From positions 62,001 to 126,000 of the forward strand of contig JAANDG010000316.1 in assembly GCA_036852015.1 (NCBI GenBank): a stretch of 64,000 nucleotides of DNA. Direction: 5' to 3'. Below the pieces are notes generated by a model, which was not told where the DNA came from, searched no databases, and saw only the letters and a list, made by a program, of their open reading frames with translations. This DNA comes from Pelodera strongyloides. Lineage: Eukaryota > Nematoda > Chromadorea > Rhabditida > Rhabditidae. Below, piece after piece: positions 14,301 to 26,604 of the stretch (position 1 is its first letter; each line of letters begins with the position of its first letter). A program made the position numbers and the translations under genes.

Positions 14301-14675
14301 GAGACATCACTCTCACTTACGCGAGCAGTCAAACGAAGCTGAACGGTTGAGTTATTATTTTTCTTATTGACAGAGATTTGGTGAAATTTTACAAAATTCT
14401 TAAAACTAAAAAGTGGCTCGCCAACTCATAGTCAGCTAGTACTGTTTAGTTATAGAATAAGCTCAAAGTAAGTGTGCTATTGCACAGTCAATAATGAATA
14501 TTAGGTTAAAGTTACTGCCTAATTGCTCAATTTAATTACCTTGTTATTCGGAGGTCTGGGTGGTAAGTTGGTGATTCTTATAAGGGAGGGAGGTACTGCA
14601 GTGGGAACTTCTCCATTCACAACCCCTGACATATGGGGACCACAACGGTCCATCCAACAAGGAGGAACTCGTTCG
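989..14675 (-). CDS. vab-8: VAB-8/KIF26-type kinesin-like protein, partial (18 exons, both ends missing)
   Basis: Exons in transcript order: 14540-14675, 14189-14338, 13952-14045, 12839-12965, 12186-12253, 12037-12107, 11878-11944, 11181-11290, 10200-10235, 9888-9961, 8198-8354, 7564-7691, 6426-6528, 5830-5906, 5296-5415, 1788-1877, 1438-1564, 989-1090. All junctions keep frame, giving about 612 codons. Visible residues about 46-360 form a kinesin motor: strand 1 LRLTARV, YSKNAFDTIYG, AFGAYSKGKES at the P-loop, HRVNHLFFNIHLYGF at switch I, SGGKSRLAIIDLGIGER at switch II, then ALYQGQKHLPSRDNVLCLLL. HxxNHxxFxIHxY...SGGKSRL..IDLG is the KIF26/VAB-8 pattern. The tail (361-612) is Ser/Arg-rich and acidic, with no domain I recognise. 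The family acts in cell and axon migration; KIF26 motors are reported to lack ATPase activity. The first exon needs an upstream exon ending in phase 2, not found; the last ends at a GTAAGT donor, so more lies left of the window. Confidence 0.82.
2311..2412. repeat. GA-rich microsatellite
   Basis: About 100 bp of interrupted GAGAGA/GGGAGA repeats in a vab-8 intron. A G14 run follows at about 2542-2555. Confidence 0.85.
3207..3603. mobile_element. TTAA-flanked palindromic MITE (GGGACAGGCCCATC ends)
   Basis: Inverted arms start TTAAAGGGACAGGCCCATCA and end TGATGGGCCTGTCCCTTTAA. The arms pair for about 120 bp (TTTACGATACGTTCATAATG and its complement) around a less symmetrical centre. It lies in a vab-8 intron. 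TTAA borders suggest a piggyBac-like origin (inference). Confidence 0.85.
4295..5035. repeat. Long inverted repeat with internal CCGCAT-type tandem units
   Basis: The left arm (about 4295-4500) contains a dozen degenerate ACCGCATAGAC/ACCGCACAG units. The right arm (about 4806-5035) is its reverse complement, including ATATACCGCGAAATTCTA and GATAATGTGCTCCACAT in inverted form. The spacer is about 300 bp. The element is GC-rich against an A/T-rich background and lies in a vab-8 intron. Confidence 0.8.
7768..7822. repeat. GAGGGA microsatellite
   Basis: Tandem GAGGGAGGGAGA units followed by a GAGAGAGA run in a vab-8 intron, next to the exon at 7564-7691. Confidence 0.85.
10420..11035. mobile_element. 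Outer palindromic element interrupted by a TTAA MITE
   Basis: GGCGGTATTTTACTGAAC at about 10424 and its inverted counterpart GTTCAGTTAAAATACCGCC at about 11012 form outer arms, extending to ATCTCGGAAT and ATTCCGAGAT. The element at 10464-10943 is inserted just inside the left arm, so this is an older element with a younger one in it. It lies in a vab-8 intron. Confidence 0.65.
10464..10943. mobile_element. TTAA MITE, GGGATGGGTTCACTAC family, copy 1
   Basis: A near-perfect palindrome of about 480 bp with arms of over 200 bp, ends TTAAAGGGATGGGTTCACTA and its complement. Both arms carry CAAGATAAACTAAGGAAGCT or its reverse. A second copy lies at 43297-43766. Confidence 0.88.
12555..12727. mobile_element. 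Short TTAA-flanked element, degenerate
   Basis: Starts TTAAAGGACCAGGCCAGG and ends GTGGCTGTCCCTTTAA. The ends are alike in inverted orientation but the interior is not symmetrical. Probably an internally deleted member of the GGGACAG group. Confidence 0.5.
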
Positions 14676-14821
14676 CTGCAAGGAAATGGACATGAAATGG
14701 GAGAAATCAGAAATGAAATATGAAACAACACGAAAATACGAATACAATGAAAACACCTTTCTGTACGCTGAGCACTGAGCGTAATACATAAACATATAAT
14801 CATCTACAGTTTAATATTTAT

Positions 14822-17800
14822 TTATTTATTAAATAACACCACTGGGTGTGCATCACAATGAAATGATGAAAAGAAAGCAGTATATAACTCGTCGTGTTGT
14901 CGTTGATTAGCAAACAGGTGATTTGATAATAAAACAATGGAAATCAAGCGTAATGTATAGGTAATGGTGCTAGGCATTTCAAGTTTTGCAAATATTCGCC
15001 GCGATCGTATGATATGTGGGCGATATTGTATTGTTACCTCAAAAAATGGGTCACGAAATAGGAACTGAACGAGTGGTCTTACCATTAGGTAAAATAAAGC
15101 TATTACAACAGATACTCAAAAACTAGCACAGTGAATACCCTCCACCCGCAGGCAACCTTACGCGATACAATAAAATAGCATAATAATAATATGATTCAAA
15201 CTCACTCACACATGGTTACTTTTCTATGAAGGAGTTACAAATGGGCAAGGGATAATCTGACATAGTCTTCAAATATATCTTTCTTCTTCTGGAAGACGAG
15301 TATGTGTGTACTAATGAAAAGTCGCGAGGGTATCACTTCACAGAAAGTTAGAGTGTCAGGATTTCAACGAATCAAACAATGAGTAATTTATTTGTTTAGC
15401 GATGTACTTTGTAGCGATGTACTCAGAACTTTGTGTAGATCTTAGCGGAGGTAGGTCTCCAGCAATAAAAGGGTAGAGGAATGAGTAAAAGAAGGGAAGG
15501 TTATCGGTGGTGAAAATTGCCTCCTTATTCTAATTGGTCGTATGCAAATGAATGATGACTATGGCGCGTTCGCTTAGTAGAAAAACGCGCGCGGACCCTT
15601 CGGTTCCCCTCTAAACAGAGGGAACCATCTCGGATTTCAAGGGCCACCAAGCCGCCATGGTACACATGTGCTGACACATACAGACAAACAAATGGTAGAC
15701 AGACTTGTTGTACCATTATGGATGTACCATGGAAAACTTGCCTGGACGGCTGATAGCACATTGTAAATCAACTAAAAGCCCATTGGTTCATTTTTTTGTC
15801 CTCGTAGAAGTAATACAAGTAATTTATCCTATCAATAAGAGCTCACAATGTAGTTTTGTTATGTGGTTCTGATACAAAAAAACATATCTATGAAAATAAG
15901 ACAATAATGTGCTGCTAGGGTTTGAGAAGCCGACGATCACTGAACATTAACAATCATCATGGAAACACTTAGAATGGTAGGTATTCCATGGCAGGTGAGC
16001 ATAAGTGGATAAGTACCATTTTAGGGAGACTTCTTAGGGGCCGCCGAGTAGGTAGATTACCACATAAGAACAGCTAGATCATGTGTAACCCTAAACCGGA
16101 CTAACAGGGCTGGGTCGTAATTTAATTTCCTTTATAAAAATAGGCGGTTTGTGCAGAACAAAACATGTTCCTTGCAGAAAAAAACATAATGGAGGTTTGA
16201 GCTCTCTACTCATACAATTCTCTGTGAGATTTGGTCACGTTCATTTCATTACACGTTTTTTATTCTCATTTTTCCTGAAATAAACCTCTAAAAGAATATT
16301 GGATGATCCTGCAACTTAAAAAAAAACTTTTCTTCGAAAATGGCATTTTCCAGCGCCCAGTAATAGATTTTTGCCCATTTTTGACAAAAAAAAATCGGCA
16401 AATGCTAACCATTTCAATGTAATTAGAGCCTGTTTGGCGATCTACGGCGCCGTTCAAATTTGCATAATCAATTTGAATTAGGTTATCGAAAACGACACCA
16501 AATTGCCGCCAATGTTTATGTGCGCGTCTGACCGTAATTACACATTGCAACATTATTTGATGTATCAAATAACATCAGATTATTTATATATTTGAATAGG
16601 AAGGAAGAGGAAGGAAGGGATGGAATAGAGCAGGCAATAGTACACTAAAATAAAACAATAAAAATATAAAAAGAATAAACAATGCGAGTATAATTGGCAT
16701 ACAATGTGTAGATGTTGCTCCTTGAAGACGACGGTAACTGAAGATATTATTTTTCATGTATCAGATATTCAGCTATAAAAATCCGACAATTATCAACCGT
16801 AACTTTTCAACCACAAATTATCTAAACAGTGTAAGTGTTTCCAAAACAACACACGATAAAGTGGGTGACAACATATTAATTGTGAATGGTTTTTGTAAAG
16901 GGAGGAGATCCTGACACACAGCAAGAGGTGTCAGATATCATGGTTTTTCCGGATTTGAGAAGATATTTCGGTGGAAAGAAGAGAAAGGAGGAAACACATA
17001 GGAATTTAAGAGAAAAATATGTGAAGATAAACAAAATATAAGTTTGCTCCAGCAGTGTTAACAAATAAATAAACCAACAATGTTTTCTGACGTGTACTGG
17101 TTGCCCACCTAAGATTACACCCTTTATGGTATACAAACTACAAAGATGTGCATTAGTATAATAAACGGTACATATCAATGGAGACAGCGAGCGCATCTCG
17201 CTTACGCTTACAGTTGCGTCACGATGACCATTCACACATATTTATTCATTATAATTGGGAAAAGAGACCGACGGGAAATGAAATGGTTGAGCAAATAGAA
17301 TTAGACATTTATATTGGATACATACGGAAGAGACATGCATACAACATATATAAAACAGGGAAATGATTGTGATGCATGTTCGTGTACATAAATATAATGT
17401 TATTCAGCATCTCTAGAAATAATATGACCACAGTATTTTACAATCTAAAAATAGACATTTTTGTTCGTTTAAATAATGAGTTTTCATTTGACGTCCTTGG
17501 ATCAAAAGCGGCAATCGGTATCGTCATAAATGTGTTTGTTTTCTTCTTATTCTTGAACAACGAGTTTACTATGTATCTATCAGAGAAAGATATTTTAAGA
17601 AACAAAGAATAAACTATGACTATATAACATTGTGATGAGTCTTTGTATGGGAATGTCTTCTTTTGGACTCTAGAGAGTCGGACCGGCAACACAATGTGGG
17701 GCGGAGAGTAATGCAATTGCGAAGCATTGGACTACCCGACTAACAGTGAACGAGGCTTGGAAGGGGCATTCAAGGGACAGACACTCGGATCTAAGATGGA

Positions 17801-18482
17801 AGTCAGCTTCTGTAGTCTGTAGCGAGATGAGACAATTTAACTGGAAATCCGTCAGGCATGCCTGAGGCATGCTTTAAAACAATCAGAGTATCACTAGAAA
17901 GAAATCCGCAGAAAAAGCTCATTGGCCCGGGAAACATGAAATTCATTCATGGTTTCATGCAGGGCTGCTTCGAGGTCTGCAGTTTTGCGTTTATTTCTGC
18001 AATGAATTTTTATTTTCTGTAGTTTTGAATTATTTTATTCCATCGAGCACTATAAACTATGATGACATCACAGAACCCATGAAATCAATGACTAGATATA
18101 AAGCAACTGTCCTTTGTTCGCTGAAAAACATTAGATGTATGGCAGATCATGCGGTTTTATCATCGATCATAGGGCTTGGATTGCAACAGTTGACAAATTG
18201 ATGTCAATGTTACTGCACAAAGAAAGAAAACAGAGAAATTATGGATAATTGAGATTGGTGTGCATGCTTTTACTATAGTTATGGTTGAGAACACTAGTAT
18301 ATGTATATTAGAGCTATTCCTTTCTATAAAGAGGTATGACATGTGGTTTTGCAACGCTTTCTTTATAGTTACATCTAAATGTATGATATGCAAATTCTAC
18401 GTGTACTTCTGAAGCGAAACGGCACAGACTATAAAAAATACAGGGGAATGTAGACGTTTCACAAACCACGCACAACACCGAG
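14822..18482. other. Region between vab-8 and the first intergenic MITE: no gene recognised
   Basis: The 5' exon(s) and promoter of the vab-8-type gene should lie at the left of this stretch. A minus-strand segment near 15040-15085 ends at a possible GTAACA donor, but its frame gives no convincing protein. The rest is A/T-rich with only short unsupported ORFs. Confidence 0.4.
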
Positions 18483-18652
18483 TTAAAGCGAAATGCTAGC
18501 CACTTTGGAAAGTTTGCATATGATAAGCAAATCTATGTATCCTATGCTAATTTTGTACGATCGTCCACGGCACTCGTACAAAATTAGCATAGGATACATA
18601 GGATTTGCTTATCATATGCAAATTTTCCAAAGAGGCTAACATTTCGCTTTAA
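18483..18652. mobile_element. TTAA MITE, GCGAAATGCTAGCC family, copy 1
   Basis: A 170-bp near-perfect palindrome: TTAAAGCGAAATGCTAGCCA through TTTGCATATGATAAGCAAAT, back to ATTTCGCTTTAA. The loop is only a few bases (GATCGTCCACGGCACTCGTA). Copy 2 at 54873-55043 lies in the TMEM186 gene. Confidence 0.9.
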
Positions 18653-18659
18653 GTATAAT

Positions 18660-21600
18660 TAAGGTTATAAAACTGAGCAAATTTGGAGCAGGACGGAGTA
18701 TTGAAGTGAAGGTGTGTGAGTAATAGTTCCATTCAAAAGACGGGGACCACACAAACTTTCATCCCCTCTGACCATAAATCTTTGACTGAGATTGGGGGAA
18801 AATCGGTCGACAAAGAGCCATATTTTGCACGGAACAGGAGAGAATGAAGTAAAAGAGTTAAGAATTGGAGGTTTTGCCAGTAAAGCGAGACTGAATTATA
18901 TGAAGTGAATATACTGACTTCTTACCGGCGGTTTGTGGTGTAAGAGTATATAAAAAGTACTCTGAAGTACTGTAAACTAACAATAAGCAAAAATAGAGAT
19001 AGAGGAGTGGTTAGGTAGCATTTTAAAGATATGACAGGCATTTTCTAAAGAGAAAGGTAGTCCCCACAACCAAACTGGGATACATAAATGGTTGAAGAAC
19101 CGGTAAAAATCAACAATATGTACGTATCTGTGTAATTGTCTCCTTTGAAAGTGTGAACGTCAATGCGTATTCCCATGCAGATGTTGAAATCGTAAACCAC
19201 CAACAAATAACGGTTACAGTAGTATAATGACAGGTGCATTATGCAGGTTTACGACCATAGCGTTCGAAAAATAAGTTATTAAAGAGTACGTAAGCGGGTT
19301 CGAAGTTATTTGAAGGATTTAAAAATAATTGTGTCATCCATGAAAACACCCAAAGTACAGTTACTTGGCCTGATGGCGAAATACCGAATCATTGACTGTA
19401 AATATAGCCCCGATATAGGGTGGAGGTTGATTGTCGTAACCGCGGAATTTAACGGTTTTTAATTGAAGGTTACGGGACGGTAGGGATGAGATGAGAGGTA
19501 AGGAGGGAGAAAGAAAGAGAGAAGGCGGGAGAGAGGGAAAGACAGAGAGCGAGAGAGAGAGAGAGGTAGAGAGAGGATGAGACGTAGAGACGTAAGGTAG
19601 AGATACAGTACGAAATACAACAAGCATACCTCTCAACAATTCTAGGCAACTCGATAGTAAAACAAAAGGTTTGGGTCTAATAGGGTCTATGTCCGTGTAA
19701 GCACACGATAGACTCAATGAAAGTTTACGAAAATATGACAAATTGTTGAGGAATTATGTTAAATTCGACATATTGTTAGTTCGGATACAGCACGACACCT
19801 TGGCGGTACATGGCGAAAAAAAATCAGGTGTGCCTCTGTGCCTCCGTCGCCCAGTCTGAGCCATGCGCTCACCAGGTTCATGCGAAAACAGGGGAAAGAC
19901 GCGCGTCGTATCTTTTTATCTAATTTCGTTCAGCCGCGCCACGAAGCCTTCGCCGCCCGTGTTTCATCAACGTTCTTTCCAATTATTACACCGCTGGCAC
20001 TATCTAACGGAGGAGTAAAGAGCTTGTTGCTAGCTTCATCAAAAATATAGACTAATTAAGCTGCCAGATTTCTGTCTATTAATTTGAAGTTTAAATCATA
20101 ATCTAAAAGGTGTGATAGCCAGTGCTAGAAAGGCTTCGCGCCTCTCCTCTGTCAAGAATGGATATGGCGGTTTGAAATAAGAATTACTAATTTGAATTGA
20201 CAGTGATTTGGTGGAGAAGCATAATGAGCAGCTCAACATATTATTCAAGCAAGCCAATACCCTATATTTTAGACAAGACAATTGTCACGGTATACGCTAA
20301 TTTCTACGTAGGTTTTTTTAAAGGAAAAGTACATAATTTGAACAAAGGAGAAGGAGAAGCTTGACAAAATTTACAAACAACATACAATTCCCTCCTTTAT
20401 AATTGAAATGTTGCAAATTAGAAGTTTTTATCTAGATCTGCACAATGTATTCCCTAAATTGTGAAATAACTCAATGTGACAGAAGCAAAAACTTTCTTTC
20501 ACAAAATACGCTCTAATTTCAAAAAAAAAAAGCAAAACCTCCCTTGATCATCATGCCGAATTACCGAGTATAAAGATATTTAGTAATTTAACTGGTGCAA
20601 AATGCTCGACGAAAAACTCAAAACGTTTGTGTCGCGCTGTATTTTTAGCGACCTTTTTTGTTATCAAGTGATAACGACCCGGGCGGTAAAGTTAAAAGAC
20701 AACTGATGGGGCCGAAAAGCATTACATATTCTAATTTACGATTTGTAAACAAATTTGGGCAGAAGCAGAGTCAGCATCCCTCTCCCTCTTGTGCAATTGT
20801 CACGTTTATAGGGGAAGAAAAGATTATAAAGAATTTAATGTCGGCAAAGGTTAAAGTCTTCCCAGTATAAGATATGCGACACTGAGATGCTTTATCCAAA
20901 ATGTTATAAAGTTCAATCTCATATCCGTACCACCATCTGCTTGTGGCTAAAAAAATGACTAAAAACTGTCGAGAAATATGCGCGCAGCTGTATATTTCGT
21001 ACTTTTTGTAAATGTAACTTTGACGATGTTTAGCTTACTTATAGTTACGAAACATCGGTAGCCATATGAAGATGCCCCCCACTATTTTTGGAACTATGAC
21101 CCTAAGTCATCTCACGTTTTTGTATAAATTCATAAAAAAATAAGGAGCTGAGATTGCGCAGCGTTTGAAAATAATGGGGATGGTCCTTGATTCAATATGA
21201 CGATCCATATAACACTAGATCGTGAGATGCCTTTGCAATATGTAAATCAACTTGGTTGGACAGTGAGAACGAGAAACGCACTGCGCGCTATTTTACATAA
21301 AAATACACACTCGAAAATCGATGGACAAAAAATAACGGGAGAGTTGGTTCGAGAATTGCTGATTTTTTTAAGAGAGGACCTTCTGCTCTTTGATAAAGTA
21401 TCAACAGTGGTACAACTAAACTATGTATAGTTGGAAAGTGTAACTATAAAATGAGGGGGCAAGTACTTCAACAAGGCAAGCTAGACTTTTCCATGCGTTA
21501 CTAACCCTTTTAGCTCGATAAGTTTTTCTTTTCACAATGATTATAATCAAGATTGGAACTGGGTAATTAATCTCCTTGAAGAGATATGCATCTTCGCAAT

Positions 21601-22405
21601 TCAAAACTCTTTCAACGAGAAAGGAAGAAAGTGGAAACGTTTGCCCACCCAAGTGGGGACAGCGAACCTCCTTTGTATCTTTGGGTAATTTATAAGCAGC
21701 GAATTAGACAGTCACAGTAAGACATATAAGTTATTGACAGTACAATACCCGGTTTTTGAAATGCTGCAAGAAAAAAGGGCACTTTCAAACTCCCACGCAA
21801 ATGTCTGCATGAACCTGCAGACAATTGACCAGAATTGACAACAATTTAAATACATGGGAATGTAGTTAGCTTGTTAGTTGCCCAAGATAAGTTTGTGTTT
21901 TCGGCGTTTTCTTTGAAAATTAGGCCGTATTTCTGCACCAGCCTAGTAGTAACAGCTGCCCGTCTGTGTGCCTTTTGTAATTCGATCTCGTTTACAGTTG
22001 TTTAAGCCCTTGATAACTTAGAGAGGAAAGGAAATAAATAATCAATTCTTTACCATTTAACTCTGTGCATAAGAATCGTATGTCTTTACGAGTGCCGCGG
22101 GTTAAATTTATCTGAATTCCATTAATTAGGAGTTAGTCTTAGATCGGTGTCTCTGTCGGTTACACCCCTTTGAAGTGTCACCAAAAGTCAGTGAGCACCA
22201 CCTAAACGGACATAATTTTACTCGTAAAAAGGCTCGTGCCCTAGCGGCTGCCTTCACACAGTAACAGTACCAACAGCTGCACACCATTTTATGTGGTCTT
22301 TGTACCATAACGGCACAATTGAAGAGAAGAGAAACTTAGAACTATCCGACAACTGATAGAGAGGTAGAGTGATAGAGAAAGTAAAGGGATAGAAAGATGT
22401 TACCG
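18660..22405. other. Intergenic, no gene recognised
   Basis: A GA-rich microsatellite lies at about 19503-19566. Plus-strand ORFs of 70-78 codons near 19838, 20658 and 21197 show no recognisable family or supporting splice sites. Nothing else stands out. Confidence 0.4.
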
Positions 22406-22410
22406 AAGTG

Positions 22411-22589
22411 TTAAAACAGTACTGCACCTAGTTTTGGAAATATACGTTTGATACATACATCATATGTATCCTGTACAAAAAAATTGTGCGCAGGAAGGGC
22501 AGCAAATTTGCATCGGATACATATGGATATGAGATATGATATGCGTATCGGTGTGCAAATTTCCCAAACTAGGCACAATACTGCTTTAA
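22411..22589. mobile_element. TTAA MITE, CAGTAYTGYRCCTAGTTT family (first of four abutting)
   Basis: The left end TTAAAACAGTACTGCACCTA pairs with the right end TAGGCACAATACTGCTTTAA. The inner arms share ATATGTATCC and GGATACATAT. The right TTAA is shared with the next element. Confidence 0.75.
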
Positions 22590-22762
22590 AGCGAAATACC
22601 GGCCGGTTCTTGAAACACATCGAGTAGACCAGCATTCTTATGCAGCGAATGCAAATGAACATAGAATAAAAAATCGAGCTAACTTCGAGCAAATTAGCAT
22701 AAATACGTAAGAATTCAGTTGTCCGCGATGCGTTTCAAAAAGCGGCCGGTATTTCGCTTTAA
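22586..22762. mobile_element. TTAA MITE, GCGAAATACCGGCCGG family, copy 1
   Basis: Ends TTAAAGCGAAATACCGGCCG and CGGCCGGTATTTCGCTTTAA with inverted arms. Related copies lie at 36582-36754 and 57760-57928. Both TTAA borders are shared with neighbouring elements. Confidence 0.85.
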
Positions 22763-23217
22763 AGGGAGAGGCCCACGAGAAAAATGTGTTCCTCAATTTA
22801 CTTGCACAGAATGTCCGGAATCTCAGAAAAATTACTGCGAAAACTGCATATCTTTGCATCTAGAACTCGCAGATATACTATAAGCAGTTCGGCCAGGCAC
22901 CGTAGTCTGAAACAATTTTTGATCTTTTATGGCTATGGCAGTACAGTATTGAAAATGCTTTCTTATAATGGTAGTAATGTTCTTCATTCATTTAACATTT
23001 ATTATGTAGAGAAAGATTGCTAACGGACGGATATAAACTATAAAAAGATATTTTAACCTTCCTGACTACGGCGCCCGGCCGAACTGTTTAGCATAGAATA
23101 TCTCTGCGAGTTCACGATGCAAATATATGCGGTTTTCACATAAATATTTCTGAGATTCCGGACATTCTGTGCAAGTAAATTGAGGAACACTTTTTTCTCG
23201 TGGGCCTCTCCCTTTAA
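22759..23217. mobile_element. TTAA MITE, GGGAGAGGCCCACGAG family
   Basis: A palindrome of about 460 bp. TTAAAGGGAGAGGCCCACGA and CCTCAATTTACTTGCACAGA on the left are mirrored by TCTGTGCAAGTAAATTGAGG and CTCGTGGGCCTCTCCCTTTAA on the right. Confidence 0.88.
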
Positions 23218-23709
23218 AGGGATAGGTTCATCTCAAATCACCTCTCTTTTTATTGTTTTTATTGATAATAGCACAAATATCATTCACAATGAAAACTAAA
23301 TCAATCACTGAACAGTACGCCTCGCAGAAGAAGCTTCCTTTATTGGAAGCTAGTTGATCGGAAGCCAAAATCTAAACTTAAAAACTAATACCGTACACAG
23401 ATCGCGCGGGCTAGTGGCAATTAGCCAAGAGCGAATTAAATGATACCACACACACCGTGGAAAATAATGATCTGCCGAGTGTAGTTTGTAGCTTGGCTAA
23501 TTGTCATTGGCCCGCGCGCGATCTGTGTACGGTGTTAGTTTTTGCGTTTAGATTTTGGCTTCCGATCAACTAGCTACCAATAAAGGAAGCTTCTTCTGCG
23601 AGTCGTATTGTTCTGTGATTGATTTAATTTTCATTGTGAATGATATTTGTGCTATTATCAATAAAAACAATAAAAAGATAGGCGATCTGAGATGAACCTA
23701 TCCCTTTAA
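23214..23709. mobile_element. TTAA MITE, GGGATAGGTTCATCTC family
   Basis: A palindrome of about 495 bp. The arms contain GAAGCTTCCTTTATTGG/CCAATAAAGGAAGCTTC and ACACAGATCGCGCGGGC/GCCCGCGCGCGATCTGTG. Last of four abutting elements. Confidence 0.88.
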
Positions 23710-24106
23710 AGTAAACGTGCACGACATAACATACAAGAAAGTTAGATTATCTTATTGGATAAGAACATACTCAAAGCAGCTCTAGTTTTAGCCCTAACTG
23801 AGCGGTAAGGTTGAAAGGAACTCGATGGCAAGAAAGGACAGAAAAGTGTTTTATATAAAAGACACGTGCGGAGTTAAAAGACTAATGTGACTAAGGAAAC
23901 CAAAAAGAGCAAACTTAGCTGGTCTGAGAGTTTCAGAGAAATGTTCGAAAGTTTCAGTTACAATTAGTCAGAACGTCTCGATACATCTCAAAAACAAAAA
24001 TCATATCCTACCGCTCATTGTTAGCGTAGCTAATATCTGCCTTACCTTACGATATCTCTGCCAACTCCTACCTAGATTTTAAGCGAGCCTACATTCTTCA
24101 TGGATT

Positions 24107-24249
24107 TTCAGTGTTGTGGTGAGCTTGTAATTCCAACCAAAGGAAACAAAGTGTGTTTAGCACATTTATTCCGTGCTAAACACGGAATAAATGTGCTAAA
24201 CACACTTTGTTTTCTTTGGTTGGAATTACAAGCTCACCACAACACTGAA
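24107..24249. repeat. Near-perfect 70-bp-arm hairpin
   Basis: TTCAGTGTTGTGGTGAGCTT through ATTTATTCCGTG is followed by an 11-bp loop and then its reverse complement with one visible mismatch. There is no TTAA border. Confidence 0.9.
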
Positions 24250-25382
24250 TATCTACACCATTCCAACTTCATGGAGCGTGCATCTGTACAACTCTTCATG
24301 GATAGTTTAGATAGAAATCAGTACTTTTCTTAAAAGGTATACGTATACGGGAAACTTCGGCGACAACTAGAACATTTAATGAATAAATAAAAATACGAAC
24401 GGCCACTCCTCAAATGAGTTCCGATTCAAGGGTGTTCTTGACAAAAAGAAATCTTTTTCTAACGACCACCTCTAGAATGAAAATAATGAAATTACACAAG
24501 TGGACATGTGTAGTGTGGCGAAAGCACTACTTTCAACAAACTAATTATATAATTGGACGACGTAAAATTAGTCAAAAACTAGAACTATTTATAAAATAAA
24601 TTATATTTGCAATAGCAATTCCTCATGTGCAGAGGTCTTATATTTTATATTCCAAGACCAAGGTCTCCATTTACTCTGAATTTGCAAATATGATTGGGAT
24701 CAATTTGTGTTCTCTCACAAAAGGGGGACCATGCACTACTGTTGATATAGTTTCGTGAATTATTAAATAAAAGTACAAAAAGATATAGTAGAATCTTTAA
24801 TTATTTTGTTATTCAGGAAAGGTTAGGATTATTATTTTTAGTTTTTTTATAGAAGATTTTTTCAATTTTTTATTATTTTAATAAAAATTAAATCTCGCTT
24901 CGCAATATTCCATTGCTTGAATTCCATTGACAATGTTATTTGGTACGTTTATCATTCTATAGCAATCTTCTGGTTACAGAAATGAAGTAACTCTGATTCA
25001 GTTAAATGCTGGAAATTTCAGTGGTATTCGCTAGATTTTACTTTAGCTTTCAGCTTTCACTTATAAGGTGCATATACCAAAAGTAAAGACGTCAGAAAAT
25101 GAAAATTAAAAAAATTGAGGTTGAAATAAATGGATCTCGAGTAAACGTTCCTACTGCTCAGTTTTGGATCTGACATCGGCGGAACCGACATTTAGCAAAT
25201 GTTCTTTGAACATTCCACCTACTATTTTCGAACTTAAAATTTTACACAAAAAAATTCAGACAACTATATATCATTTTTCACAAACATCTAACATAATTCA
25301 AGCCAGCGCAAAAAAACCGTCGAGAAATACAATGCACCATGTGTGTCGTTTTGGAAAAAACTAGGCAAATTTCAGTGAATTC

Positions 25383-25500
25383 ACAGAGGGAGAAAAGAGA
25401 GAGGCAGAGAGGGAGGGAGGTGAAGAAGAAAGAAAAGAAATCAGAGATGGAGAAATGAGGCGAGATGAGGAGAGGGAGAGGATTAGAGGGAGAGAAATAT
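25383..25500. repeat. GA-rich microsatellite
   Basis: Interrupted GAGAGAGG/GAAGAAAG repeats. A second tract lies at about 25855-25920. Both are intergenic. Confidence 0.8.
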
Positions 25501-26604
25501 ACGAGAGATTCTCGTAAAGAACGAATGCGATGAGAGTAGCATAGAAACTTCAACAGAATGTATTGCATGGAATCAGATACACGGAGGTTGCTCAATTTTG
25601 CATTCATGGGTGAAGCTAGCGCTAGCACATACACATACTTTATTGTTAGAGCTTACACATGGAATTGGTTCCCACAGCTAACAGCTACCACCATTCCTCT
25701 ATTGGCAGTGGTGGTAAATGAAAATGGGTCATAATTCAAGCTGCTGCTGGATTTCTGATTGGAAAGAGGGTAATAAAGATGTTGGGAGAAAATATATGTG
25801 GTCGACTAATGTTGCATGGAACCAACAAACGAAGAGACAGCTGTTAGAATTGAAAGAAAAAGAGATAGAGAGAGAGAGGTAGAGAGAGAGAGGGAGAGTA
25901 CGAGAGAGAGGCATCTAAAGAGAGAAATCTTCAGTCTCAGATTAGGTTTCAGTGATAGTGACTGTAATAAAATATATTCATAAGGTGCACAACACACCGA
26001 CAAAGAACAATAATCGTTGAGCAAGTTTTCATATTTTAATCGTTTCAAAGAATGAACGAGAATAGCCATAAGACGTCTTAAAATAGTCATAGATTAGGGA
26101 CCATACAACTTTGTAAAGAGACTATGGGAATAACATCTCAACTCTTGCTCAAGTCCATCTCCTCCCTTACCAATCAACTATCGTCAGACACGACTGTCAT
26201 TTATCACAAATGCGTGGAAGTGATGACTGTTTGTGAGCTAGAGAAAAAGTTATATAAATATTTGGTCCAGTAAGTTAGTTAATACTAGCTTACTCTTACT
26301 GATCTACCATTTATGTACTACTGCATGGTACCGCTGGGCGGCTGGGCGCTACTTCCCTACTACAGTATGCGCTACTGTTTTTTATAAAAATTAGCATACT
26401 CTAGTCATGTAAATAAATTAGCTACCGTAAAATTTCAACGTGTAAATATGTATGTAATGTAATTCATAGTGACCTGTATGTAATGTGGGGGATCGCATGC
26501 AAAGGAAAAAGGGATTAAGGGACATCTCACTCAATAGAGAATTAAAGGGAACGGCAACACGCTTTCAGCATTAGCACGAAAAGGATACCCTGGAATGGAA
26601 CACG

